Below are positions 1 through 7,391 of a stretch of 64,000 nucleotides of DNA, in pieces. Below the pieces are notes generated by a model. It did not search any database, was not told the DNA's origin, and was given only the letters and a program-made list of their open reading frames with translations. Position 1 is the first letter of the stretch. Each line of letters opens with the position of its first letter. The stretch is from JBHOQS01 sp042408875 (GTDB lineage: Bacteria > Chloroflexota > UBA11872 > JBHOQS01). Where the stretch lies: positions 170,415-234,414 of the forward strand of contig JBHOQS010000007.1 in the NCBI GenBank assembly GCA_042408875.1, given 5' to 3'. Both the position numbers and the translations under genes were made by a program.

Positions 1-706
1 GAAAGTCCAGGATGGCGGCGCTGTTGGCGGCGTGGCGATAGCGAAAGCGCAGCCCGCGACGGGCCAGCGCCTGCTCGGTGGCGAGGAAGCGCTCGATCTG
101 GCGCCGCGTGTACTGGTCGGCCGGCTCGTCGGCGAGCGCGAAGTGCGTGTACAGCCCTTCCAGCTCCAGGCCGGGCAGCCGGGCAAGCTCAGCCACGAAG
201 TCAGGCGCCTCGTCGGGCAGCAGGCCGAAGCGGGTCATGCCAGTGTCGATCTTGACGTGCACGCGAGCAGGGCGGCCGAGCCGCTGCGCCGCCTCCGAGA
301 GGGCGCGGCCGAGCGCCAGCTCGTTGACCGTCAGGGTGAGGTCGAAGCGCAGTGCTGTCTCTGCCTGCCAGGCCGGCACATAGCCCAGCACCAGCACAGG
401 CACGGTGATGCCGGCGCAGCGGAGCTCCAGGCCCTCATCTAGCCGGCCGACGCAGATGCCGGCTGCTCCCCCGGCCAGGGCCGCCTGCGCCGCCGCGATG
501 GAGCCGTGGCCGTAGCCGTTCGCCTTCACCACTGCCAGCAGCCGGCACTGCGGGCCGATCCAGGCGCGCAGGCGCGCGGCATTGCCAGCAATGGCATCCA
601 GGTCAATCTCAGCCCAGACAGGCGAGCCGGCGCGCCGCGCCGGCTCCCGAGCGCCGTGGACGTGGTGTTCCAGGGCCGCAGGCTCCAGGGCCGAGTACGC
701 TGTCAC
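1..706 (-). CDS. alr: Alanine racemase, C-terminus cut by window edge
   Basis: This is a PLP-dependent alanine racemase that makes D-alanine for peptidoglycan in the cytoplasm. About 235 codons are visible. The PLP lysine motif VVKANGYGHG is at residues 59-68 (Lys61), after the usual WAEIDLDAI strand, and a HAANSAAIL motif sits near the window edge. The only plausible start is a GTG at 706-704 that overlaps the stop of the upstream CBS gene (GTGA), which suggests translational coupling. The start leaves about 29 residues ahead of the first conserved strand, longer than usual. The C-terminal domain with the catalytic tyrosine lies outside the window. Confidence 0.93.
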   Translation of the reverse strand, partial: MTAYSALEPAALEHHVHGAREPARRAGSPVWAEIDLDAIAGNAARLRAWIGPQCRLLAVVKANGYGHGSIAAAQAALAGGAAGICVGRLDEGLELRCAGITVPVLVLGYVPAWQAETALRFDLTLTVNELALGRALSEAAQRLGRPARVHVKIDTGMTRFGLLPDEAPDFVAELARLPGLELEGLYTHFALADEPADQYTRRQIERFLATEQALARRGLRFRYRHAANSAAILDF

Positions 707-1221
707 TCCTGGCCACCTCCGGTCTGTGGGGTCCTTGCCGCGGCAGGGCGACCGCCGATCACCTCGCCCGCTTCCTCCCGCGCGATAAGACGTACGATGT
801 CGGTGCGAGTGATGATGCCGGCCAGCCTGCCCTGTTCAAGCACCGGCACGCGACCGATGCGGTGATCGACGAGCAGCGTGACGATCTCCTCGAGCGGTGT
901 GTCCACATCGACCGTGCGCACCGGGGAGGTCATCACGTCGGCGGCGGTAGTGCCCAGCGCGCGCCGCAGCTCCTCGTTCAGGCGGCGCAGATTACCGATA
1001 GGGATGACCTCGCCCAGGATCGGGAGGTACACCGGAAAATGCAGCCGCGCATGCCGCACGATTAGATCGCTCTCGGTCACGATGCCCACGACCCGCCCAG
1101 CATCGTCCACCACTGGCACGCCAGAGATGGCATGCTCGACCATCAGCCGCGCGATCTCCCCCACGCGCGTGTCCGGGCGCACCGTAATGACAGGGGCGGT
1201 CATCAAGTCTCGGGCATTCAT
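703..1221 (-). CDS. CBS-domain pair protein
   Basis: This is a 172-residue soluble protein consisting almost only of two CBS motifs, at about residues 5-60 (MTAPVITV, GIVTESDLI) and 95-150 (MTSPVRTV, GIITRTDIV). Such pairs bind adenosine nucleotides and act as energy or ionic sensors, but the partner here is unknown. I chose the ATG at 1221 because the protein then starts directly at MNARDLM and a TATAAT box lies only 9 bases upstream. A longer start at 1251 would put the promoter inside the gene. It is the first gene of a two-gene unit with alr, whose GTG overlaps its stop codon. Confidence 0.85.
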   Translation of the reverse strand: MNARDLMTAPVITVRPDTRVGEIARLMVEHAISGVPVVDDAGRVVGIVTESDLIVRHARLHFPVYLPILGEVIPIGNLRRLNEELRRALGTTAADVMTSPVRTVDVDTPLEEIVTLLVDHRIGRVPVLEQGRLAGIITRTDIVRLIAREEAGEVIGGRPAAARTPQTGGGQE

Positions 1222-1230
1222 GGCCGCAGC

Positions 1231-1236
1231 ATTATA
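1231..1236 (-). promoter_or_regulatory. -10 box, probable leaderless start
   Basis: A perfect TATAAT on the minus strand ends 9 bases before the ATG of the CBS gene, and no Shine-Dalgarno sequence lies between them. A transcript starting about 7 bases after the box would begin almost at the ATG. No good -35 is visible. Confidence 0.5.
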
Positions 1237-1452
1237 GCATCCTGCTGCCATGAAACCGCAGGAACCCTGCCAGAGGCGAAATCCAGACTGCGTAGGGCGT
1301 AATACGTAGAAGAGACGGCCCTAGGCGCACACCTGGTAACCAGGGAGACTGTATACTACATACCACATGGCTGTCATCGCACATGGAGCTGGCTACAGGT
1401 CCCCGACTGGGGTACGGACCTGTATGGCGCCAGCAGGAGTAGAGCGCTGCCC

Positions 1453-3633
1453 ATGCTCCCGTTTCCGCTGCCATGGGATGACACGGCGGCCACAGTCACC
1501 GACGTCTCGTTTCTGCTTGACCCGCCCGCCGGCCGCGACGGCTTCGTGCGCGTCGAGGACGGCCATCTGGCCACCGGCGCCGGCAGGCGCATCCGGCTCT
1601 GGGGCGTGAACTTCTCGTTCGCCGCAGCCTTCCCTCCGCAGGAGCACGCTGCGGTCGTTGCCCGCCGGCTGGCGAAGTACGGCATCAATTGCGTGCGCCT
1701 GCACCATCTCGACCATCCGGCGCCGCGCGGCCTTCTGGCGGCCGGTGCACCGGGCTCGCGGCAGCTCGACCCCGCGCAGCTCGATCGCCTCGACTGCTTC
1801 ATCGCCCAGCTAAAGGAGCAAGGGATTTATGTTGACTTGAACTTGCACGTGGCGCGGCGGTTCAGCGAGGCGGATGGCGTGCGCGACGCCGAGCTGCTGG
1901 GCTCTGCCAAGGCGGCGACGCTGTTCGACCCGCGGCTGATCGAGCTGCAAAAAGAGTACGCCCGGGCGCTGCTGAGGCACTGCAACCCCTACACCGGTCT
2001 GACTTATGCGGACGAGCCAGCGATCGCGCTCATCGAGATCACCAACGAGAACTCACTCACTGAAGCCTGGGCCCTGGGGCGCCTGCGCGGCGAGCGCACC
2101 GGCCCGCCTCGCGGCGCCTGGGATGATCTCCCGCGGAGCTACGGCCGGGACCTGACAGCTCGCTACAACGCCTGGCTGCGGGAGCGCTTCCGCTCCCACG
2201 CCGAGCTGGCTCATGCGTGGCGGCCCGGCGCAGAAGATCCGCCCGAGGCCTGCGGGCTGCTAGAGGGCGAGGACCCGGTAGCCGGCACGGTGGCGCGCAC
2301 TGACCCGCGGGAGCGAGGCCGCTGGACGCTGGCCCGGCTGCGCACCGAGGCTGCGTTTTACGTCGAGCTGGAGCAGCGCTACTTTCGGGAAATGGCCGGC
2401 TATATCCGCGAAGCGCTGGGAGCGCGGCAGCTCCTGGTGGGCACGAGCGACCACAACCATCGCTGGAGCGGGCTGCCACTGCTGCAGACCCTTGCGGCGC
2501 TGGACGTGGTGGACGGTCACGTCTACTGGCAGCACCCACGCTTCCCCGGTGAGCCATGGTCGCGCACCGACTGGCGCATCGACAACACGCCCATGGCCAA
2601 TGCGCCGGCCGGCTCGACGATTGTGCAACTGGCTCGCTCGGCGGTGGCAGGCCGGCCATTCATCGTCTCGGAGATCAATCATCCCTTCCCCAGCGACTAC
2701 GCCAGCGAGGCCGTGCTCACTACCGCGGCGTACGCGGCCTTGCAGGACTGGGACGGCGTGTTCTGGTACTCGTTTGCGCACACGCCGGTCGAGGAATGGA
2801 GCTACAACGCTATCACCAACTATTTCGATATCCATCAAGACCCTACGAAATTGTGCCAGCTCGTGCCCGGCGCACTGCTCTTCCTGCGCGGCGACGTGCG
2901 GCCGGCCCAGCGAGAAATCCGGCGCGGCTACTCCCCGGAGGAGGTGCTGGAGAGCCTGCTGTGTCTGGCGCGACCCGGCGATCCGGGATGGCCGTTCTGG
3001 AAAGACGGGCTGCCGGGCACAGCCGCGCTGGTGCACCGCGTGCGCCTGGTCGGCTTCGACCGCTCGTTCATCGAGGATGGGGCGTCCCTGGCGGCGCTGC
3101 GTATGGCGGCGCGCCTTGCCGCCGATACCGGCGAGTTAGTGTGGGACACCAGCGATCCCGAGCGCGGCTGCATCGTGATCGACGCCGCGCGGGTGCAGGC
3201 TCTGATCGGCTTCGTGCGCCCCGCGCTGGGGACGCGGCACATGGAGGTGCAGATCGGGAGCTTCTGTGCGCTGGCGCTGGTGAGTCTAGATGGGCGGCCG
3301 GTGGCGCAGTCGGCGCGCCTGCTCCTTACCACCGCCGGGCGGGTGGCGAACAGCGGGATGGAGTGGAACGCCGACCGCACCAGCCTGGGCGACCGGTGGG
3401 GTGGGCCGCCGGTGCTGATCGAGCCGGTGATGGGCGCGCTAATCCTGCGCGGGCTAGAGGGCGCTCGCGCTGTGCGCATTCAGCCCCTCGATCCACGGGG
3501 TGCCCCGTGGACAGGAGCGATCCGCGCCCACGCCGCGGCCAAGGGCGCCTGGGCTATTGCGCTGCCCAGCGGCCGGCCGTCGGCGTGGTACCTGATTACC
3601 GTGCAGCGGCACGCCGGGCCTACAGCAGGCTGA
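1453..3633 (+). CDS. GH5-like glycoside hydrolase, clan GH-A
   Basis: This 726-residue protein has a cellulase-like (beta/alpha)8 domain. The probable acid/base is Glu199 in the strand-4 motif IEITNENS, and the probable nucleophile is Glu407 in FIVSEINHPF. Substrate-binding features include GVNFSF near the start, CVRLHHLD on strand 2, and DVVDGHVYWQHPRF. The last roughly 200 residues look like beta-sandwich domains. No signal peptide is seen, so it is probably cytoplasmic and may act on imported oligosaccharides. It stands alone on the plus strand, and its end overlaps the convergent oxidoreductase gene by 14 bases. The substrate cannot be read from sequence. The Shine-Dalgarno (AGGAG at 1435) is rather far from the ATG, so the start is less certain. 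Confidence 0.8.
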   Translation: MLPFPLPWDDTAATVTDVSFLLDPPAGRDGFVRVEDGHLATGAGRRIRLWGVNFSFAAAFPPQEHAAVVARRLAKYGINCVRLHHLDHPAPRGLLAAGAPGSRQLDPAQLDRLDCFIAQLKEQGIYVDLNLHVARRFSEADGVRDAELLGSAKAATLFDPRLIELQKEYARALLRHCNPYTGLTYADEPAIALIEITNENSLTEAWALGRLRGERTGPPRGAWDDLPRSYGRDLTARYNAWLRERFRSHAELAHAWRPGAEDPPEACGLLEGEDPVAGTVARTDPRERGRWTLARLRTEAAFYVELEQRYFREMAGYIREALGARQLLVGTSDHNHRWSGLPLLQTLAALDVVDGHVYWQHPRFPGEPWSRTDWRIDNTPMANAPAGSTIVQLARSAVAGRPFIVSEINHPFPSDYASEAVLTTAAYAALQDWDGVFWYSFAHTPVEEWSYNAITNYFDIHQDPTKLCQLVPGALLFLRGDVRPAQREIRRGYSPEEVLESLLCLARPGDPGWPFWKDGLPGTAALVHRVRLVGFDRSFIEDGASLAALRMAARLAADTGELVWDTSDPERGCIVIDAARVQALIGFVRPALGTRHMEVQIGSFCALALVSLDGRPVAQSARLLLTTAGRVANSGMEWNADRTSLGDRWGGPPVLIEPVMGALILRGLEGARAVRIQPLDPRGAPWTGAIRAHAAAKGAWAIALPSGRPSAWYLITVQRHAGPTAG

Positions 3634-4663
3634 CCGGCTTGCCGGTCTCTGCCGAGCGGTAGGCGGCGTCCATGACACGGGTGACCTCGAGCGCATCGCG
3701 GGCGGGCGTGTAGGGCTGGCGGCCGGCCAGGATCGCGTTCACGAACTGCTGGCTGACGTCGCCGAAGCCGGTGGTATCGCCGTCGGGCACGTTCAAGAGC
3801 CGCTCCTCGACGGCGTTGCGACTATAGCGCCCGGCAGTGATGAGCGTGAGCGGGTTGAAGCGCAGGCCAGCCTCGGAGCCAAGCACGATGAAGGTGTCCG
3901 CGCCGCTGATGTTCGAGGCCCAGGCGATCTCCAGGATGCCAGAGGCACCGTTGTCGCACGTGAACATCACCGTGGCGTGGTCCTCGACGTTCTGGACGAG
4001 CGGCGGAGGCGCCGGCGTGCCAATGCCCATAAACGTGGTGGCGAGCACGTTGGTGACCCGCGGGTTGCCCAGCAGCCAGAGCAGCTTATCGATCTGGTAC
4101 ACGCCGATGTCGATCAGCGCGCCGCCGCCCGCCAGCTTCTTGTCGATGAACCAGGTGTTCTCCCGCAGGATGTCAATGCCGGGGCGGCCGCGCACGCGGT
4201 AGGCGCTTGAGCGGGCGTGGTACACCTTGCCCAGGGCACCAGACTCTACCAGCTCGCGGGCGCGCCGGGCGGCGGCGCCGCAGCGCTGCCGCGCCGAGCA
4301 GACTGCGAGGTACCTGCCTGTCTCCTCAGCGGTGCGGGTCATCTCCTCAGCTTCGGCAAGGTCCAGGGCGAACGGCTTCTCGCACAGCACGTGCTTGCCT
4401 GCCTTCAGTGCGGCTACCGTGGGGTCTTTATGCGCGTAGGGCGGCGTGGCGACGATCACAGCGTCGATGTCGCTCCGCTCGAGCAGGGCCTCCAGCGAGG
4501 GCGCGACGAAGGGAATTTCAAAGTCCTGCGCGGCGGCCTGGGCACGCTCAGGGATGATGTCGTAGACGCCCACCACGCGCGCTGGTGGGTGGGCCTTGAG
4601 CGAGCGCAAATGGCTGCGGGCGATATGGCCGGTGCCGATAATGCCGATACCAAGCTGTTCCAT
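3620..4663 (-). CDS. Gfo/Idh/MocA family oxidoreductase
   Basis: This 347-residue NAD(P)-dependent sugar dehydrogenase-like enzyme has an N-terminal Rossmann fold with GTGHIA at residues 10-15. The family EKP motif (Glu95-Lys96-Pro97, Lys96 being catalytic) follows VLC. The C-terminal half is the usual alpha/beta substrate domain, with GGALIDIGVYQID resembling the conserved GG..D.G.H region. AGGAG lies just upstream of the ATG. Members oxidise sugars, inositols or sugar phosphates. With glycosidases and sugar-binding proteins nearby it probably handles a monosaccharide released by them. The exact substrate is unknown. Confidence 0.88.
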   Translation of the reverse strand: MEQLGIGIIGTGHIARSHLRSLKAHPPARVVGVYDIIPERAQAAAQDFEIPFVAPSLEALLERSDIDAVIVATPPYAHKDPTVAALKAGKHVLCEKPFALDLAEAEEMTRTAEETGRYLAVCSARQRCGAAARRARELVESGALGKVYHARSSAYRVRGRPGIDILRENTWFIDKKLAGGGALIDIGVYQIDKLLWLLGNPRVTNVLATTFMGIGTPAPPPLVQNVEDHATVMFTCDNGASGILEIAWASNISGADTFIVLGSEAGLRFNPLTLITAGRYSRNAVEERLLNVPDGDTTGFGDVSQQFVNAILAGRQPYTPARDALEVTRVMDAAYRSAETGKPVSLL

Positions 4664-4778
4664 GCGCCGACACTCCTCTCGATGGCAGTAAGCCGGGGAA
4701 GCGGATCAGCGCCGCAGAAGGCGCCGCCCGGCCGGCTGGGAGTGTACTGCGCGCGTATCGGGCGTGCAACCGGCGCAG

Positions 4779-4820
4779 GCCCTCACCCCCGGCCCCTCTC
4801 CCACGCTGTGGGAGAGGGGA
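4779..4820. repeat. REP-like hairpin with CCCTCACCCCCGG border
   Basis: The sequence begins CCCTCACCCCCGGCCCC and contains a perfect 12-bp inverted repeat, CCCCTCTCCCAC at 4793-4804 and its complement at 4808-4819, with a GCT loop. Related borders occur near 30318, 34380 and 46349. It lies between the sugar-binding protein and the oxidoreductase gene, where it could also attenuate transcription. Confidence 0.75.
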
Positions 4821-4875
4821 GCCAAACGTTCACCCCAGTCTTGCCCCTGTGGCACAGAGATGGCCGGGCCGTTGC

Positions 4876-6297
4876 TTACCGCTGCCAGTTTGCCGGTAAG
4901 TCGCCGGTCTGGAAGAGCTGGTTGATGGTCTCGTCCATGAGCTTGACTACCTCGGCCGGCTCGCGCTTGAACTCCTCGCTCATCATCTGGTCCCAGTAGT
5001 AGTTGTGCACCTGCTGCATCTGCGGGTAGACTTCGCAGAGCGGCTCAAAGTGCTGATAGGCGGTGGCTTGAAGCCACCGCTCCTCATGCTGCGGCGTCCT
5101 GGGATCAACGTAGACCTTCTCATTCACGGACTTCCGCACGGACATGAGGTAGCCCAGGCGGATAAGTGTGCTCTGGCCTTCGACACCGGTAGCATACTTC
5201 ATGAACTCCCAGGCGGCATCGGGGTTCCTGGTCTGGGAGCCCATAGTGAATGGGCTCCAGGCACCGCGCGTGGCCGCGCCGCGCGGTCCCTTCGGAACGT
5301 GGGCCACCTCCCAGTTGTCCGGTGCATCCTTGAACGCATCGCGGATGTTGTACAGATACCCGGCGTCGATCATCATCGCCGTACGGCCGTCGGCCAGCAG
5401 CCGATACGCGTTCTGGCCACGGAACTCCGAAGCAAACGGGGCAATGCGGTAGCGGTGGCGGTAATCCTGGATCAGCTTGAACACCTGGACCGTCACCGGG
5501 TGATTCAATGTGCTGACACGCTTCACCGTATCCGCCAGCCCGGGTGCACCGTACGCAGGCAACCACAAGAGCGATCGGCGGAAGTTCGGCATGAGGATGG
5601 CAGCGCGCTCCATGACGCCGCCGGCATCAAGCTTCACCAGGCGTCGGCTCATCTCCAGGAACTGGTCCCAGGTCCAGTTGCCGTCGCCCGGCGGCTCGGG
5701 CACGCCGGCTTCACGGAACACCCGACGGTTATAGACGATGAGGTCCGTCAGCGCGGCCCGAGGTATGCCATAGAGCTTCCCTTTGCCGGGGACCTTGGTA
5801 GTCTCATCCCAGCGCCAGAAGTCGAGTACACCGGGGATAAAGTCGTCCACGTTGAGCTGGCGCCGGTCCCGCTCGACAAAGCGGTCGATCTGCATGAACA
5901 TGCCCCTGGAGGCCCAGTAGAAGAAGGGCTCGTCGGAGAACTGCATCAAATCCGGCAGCAGGTTCCCCGCGGCAAGCGTGGCCATCTTCTGATCAAAGCC
6001 GGACGAGGGATGCTCGTCCACCCGCACGCTGATCTTCTTCTCCGCGTACCTGGCATTGAAGTCCTGCGCCACTTCCTGCCACAGTGGGGTATCGACCTGA
6101 CCACCGCGGATGGCCAGGAGTAGCTCTGCCGGCTGGAGCTGCACAGCCGCCTGCTCCTGGCTCTCGCCCGGGCCACCGGGCCGGCCCGCGCGGGCACAGG
6201 CGCCCAGGACAGATGACAAGGCGGCTGCTCCCACCGCTACCAGCACACGCCGTGATACGAAGACAAAGCCTTTAGACCTAGTGCGCCCCGGCTCCAT
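4876..6297 (-). CDS. ABC sugar-binding lipoprotein, family 1
   Basis: This is a 473-residue extracellular solute-binding protein of the carbohydrate family 1 (SBP_bac_1) type. The N-terminus has a twin-arginine-like SRRVLVAVG segment and a lipobox LGAC, so it is probably a membrane-anchored lipoprotein. The mature part has QFSDEPFFYWASRG, GNWTWDQFLEMSRRL and EFMKYATG segments typical of sugar-binding members. I chose the ATG at 6297 because AAGGAGGG lies 8 bases upstream; the ATG at 6303 is too close to it. No permease or ATPase gene of the matching CUT1 type is adjacent, so it must share a transporter encoded elsewhere. Confidence 0.88.
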   Translation of the reverse strand: MEPGRTRSKGFVFVSRRVLVAVGAAALSSVLGACARAGRPGGPGESQEQAAVQLQPAELLLAIRGGQVDTPLWQEVAQDFNARYAEKKISVRVDEHPSSGFDQKMATLAAGNLLPDLMQFSDEPFFYWASRGMFMQIDRFVERDRRQLNVDDFIPGVLDFWRWDETTKVPGKGKLYGIPRAALTDLIVYNRRVFREAGVPEPPGDGNWTWDQFLEMSRRLVKLDAGGVMERAAILMPNFRRSLLWLPAYGAPGLADTVKRVSTLNHPVTVQVFKLIQDYRHRYRIAPFASEFRGQNAYRLLADGRTAMMIDAGYLYNIRDAFKDAPDNWEVAHVPKGPRGAATRGAWSPFTMGSQTRNPDAAWEFMKYATGVEGQSTLIRLGYLMSVRKSVNEKVYVDPRTPQHEERWLQATAYQHFEPLCEVYPQMQQVHNYYWDQMMSEEFKREPAEVVKLMDETINQLFQTGDLPANWQR

Positions 6298-6402
6298 GGC
6301 CATGCCCTCCTTCACCGGCTGGTGACGCCGGGTGGAACGCCACACGATCGCGGATGCAGGCATCCTACGGTGGCAAGCCGGCAGTTCAAACGCCGCGCGG
6401 CC

Positions 6403-7365
6403 TTATCCGACCGGGATGCGTAGCGGATGGGTCTGGACGTCTGGTTTGCCGAAGTCCAGGGCGTCTTTGAGCGCCGGCTCATCCAGCTCGCGACGCCAGA
6501 AGGCTGAGGCAGCGCGCAGGTAGCGAATCCCTGTCTCGAGGGCCTGGCCGTAGCGGCTTTCGTTTGCGCCAGCCTCCAGCGCGCGCTGAACCTGTGCTGC
6601 ACTCACGGCTTCACCACGCTGGAGCGCGCGAGCCGTCTGGATCGCCGGGTCAGTCGCCCGATAGAACACCGTCTCGACCAGGTAGCGCTCCATCTTCGCG
6701 GGGTCAGGAGCAAGGAAAACGCGCACCCAGAGGTCAACGTCGAGGTAGAACGGCTGCAGCAACGTGGTGAGACGATCCAGCCACTCCAGGACATGTTCTT
6801 GATCAGGCACGATGGTATGGCAGGAGAGCAGCGCCCGCTGGAAGAGGGCGCGCACGAACTCCTCCAGCGCCTTACCAGGTGCCGTCTCGTTTGCCGCTAA
6901 GAGAAACCGGTTAAACGGCTCTTCCTCACCGCTCAGATAGACCTGGCGAAAGACGTAGGTGTCGTAATAGGCCGAGATTTCTTGGATAGTGGCTTCTTCC
7001 GAGCCGGCCGGTTTGTCTGTCAGCCGGCCCTGCATGCGGTGATGGGCGCTATTCCAATCGGTGCGCGCACAATAGGACAGGAGCGGCTTCATCAGGCGGT
7101 CGCAGGCTGCGTGAGTCAGGCCACCGAGGGCAAAGGCCACCTTGCGGCCGGCAGAGGCGGGACGCGCCGGGTCATCCCAGCACGCGCGCGCCCACTGCAG
7201 GATCGTTGGGATCCAGCGGTTGCCGCCGCGGGTGATCGCGCCGAGGCGGGCGAAGTCGCGCTCGGTCTGAATGAGTTCCCGGAAGAGCGGCTCGACCGCC
7301 GGATCTCCCTGGGCGAGCCGGCGGCAGTCCTCGAAGACCGCCCAGTGGGTGAGAAGATCAGACAT
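6403..7365 (-). CDS. Uncharacterised alpha-helical protein
   Basis: I do not recognise this 320-residue protein firmly. It is predicted mostly helical, with no signal peptide. His7 in LLTHW, a GAITRGG segment near residue 45, and FALGGLTHAACD near residue 90 loosely recall the His/Asp pattern of zinc-dependent phospholipase C (PF00882). That link is only an inference. AGGAGG lies 8 bases before the ATG. It is 26 bases after the large glycosidase-like gene and about 100 bases ahead of the sugar-binding protein, so it is probably co-transcribed with both. This placement suggests a role in the same carbohydrate pathway. Confidence 0.75.
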   Translation of the reverse strand: MSDLLTHWAVFEDCRRLAQGDPAVEPLFRELIQTERDFARLGAITRGGNRWIPTILQWARACWDDPARPASAGRKVAFALGGLTHAACDRLMKPLLSYCARTDWNSAHHRMQGRLTDKPAGSEEATIQEISAYYDTYVFRQVYLSGEEEPFNRFLLAANETAPGKALEEFVRALFQRALLSCHTIVPDQEHVLEWLDRLTTLLQPFYLDVDLWVRVFLAPDPAKMERYLVETVFYRATDPAIQTARALQRGEAVSAAQVQRALEAGANESRYGQALETGIRYLRAASAFWRRELDEPALKDALDFGKPDVQTHPLRIPVG

Positions 7366-7391
7366 CTTCGATGCCTCCTAAGTAAATCCCT

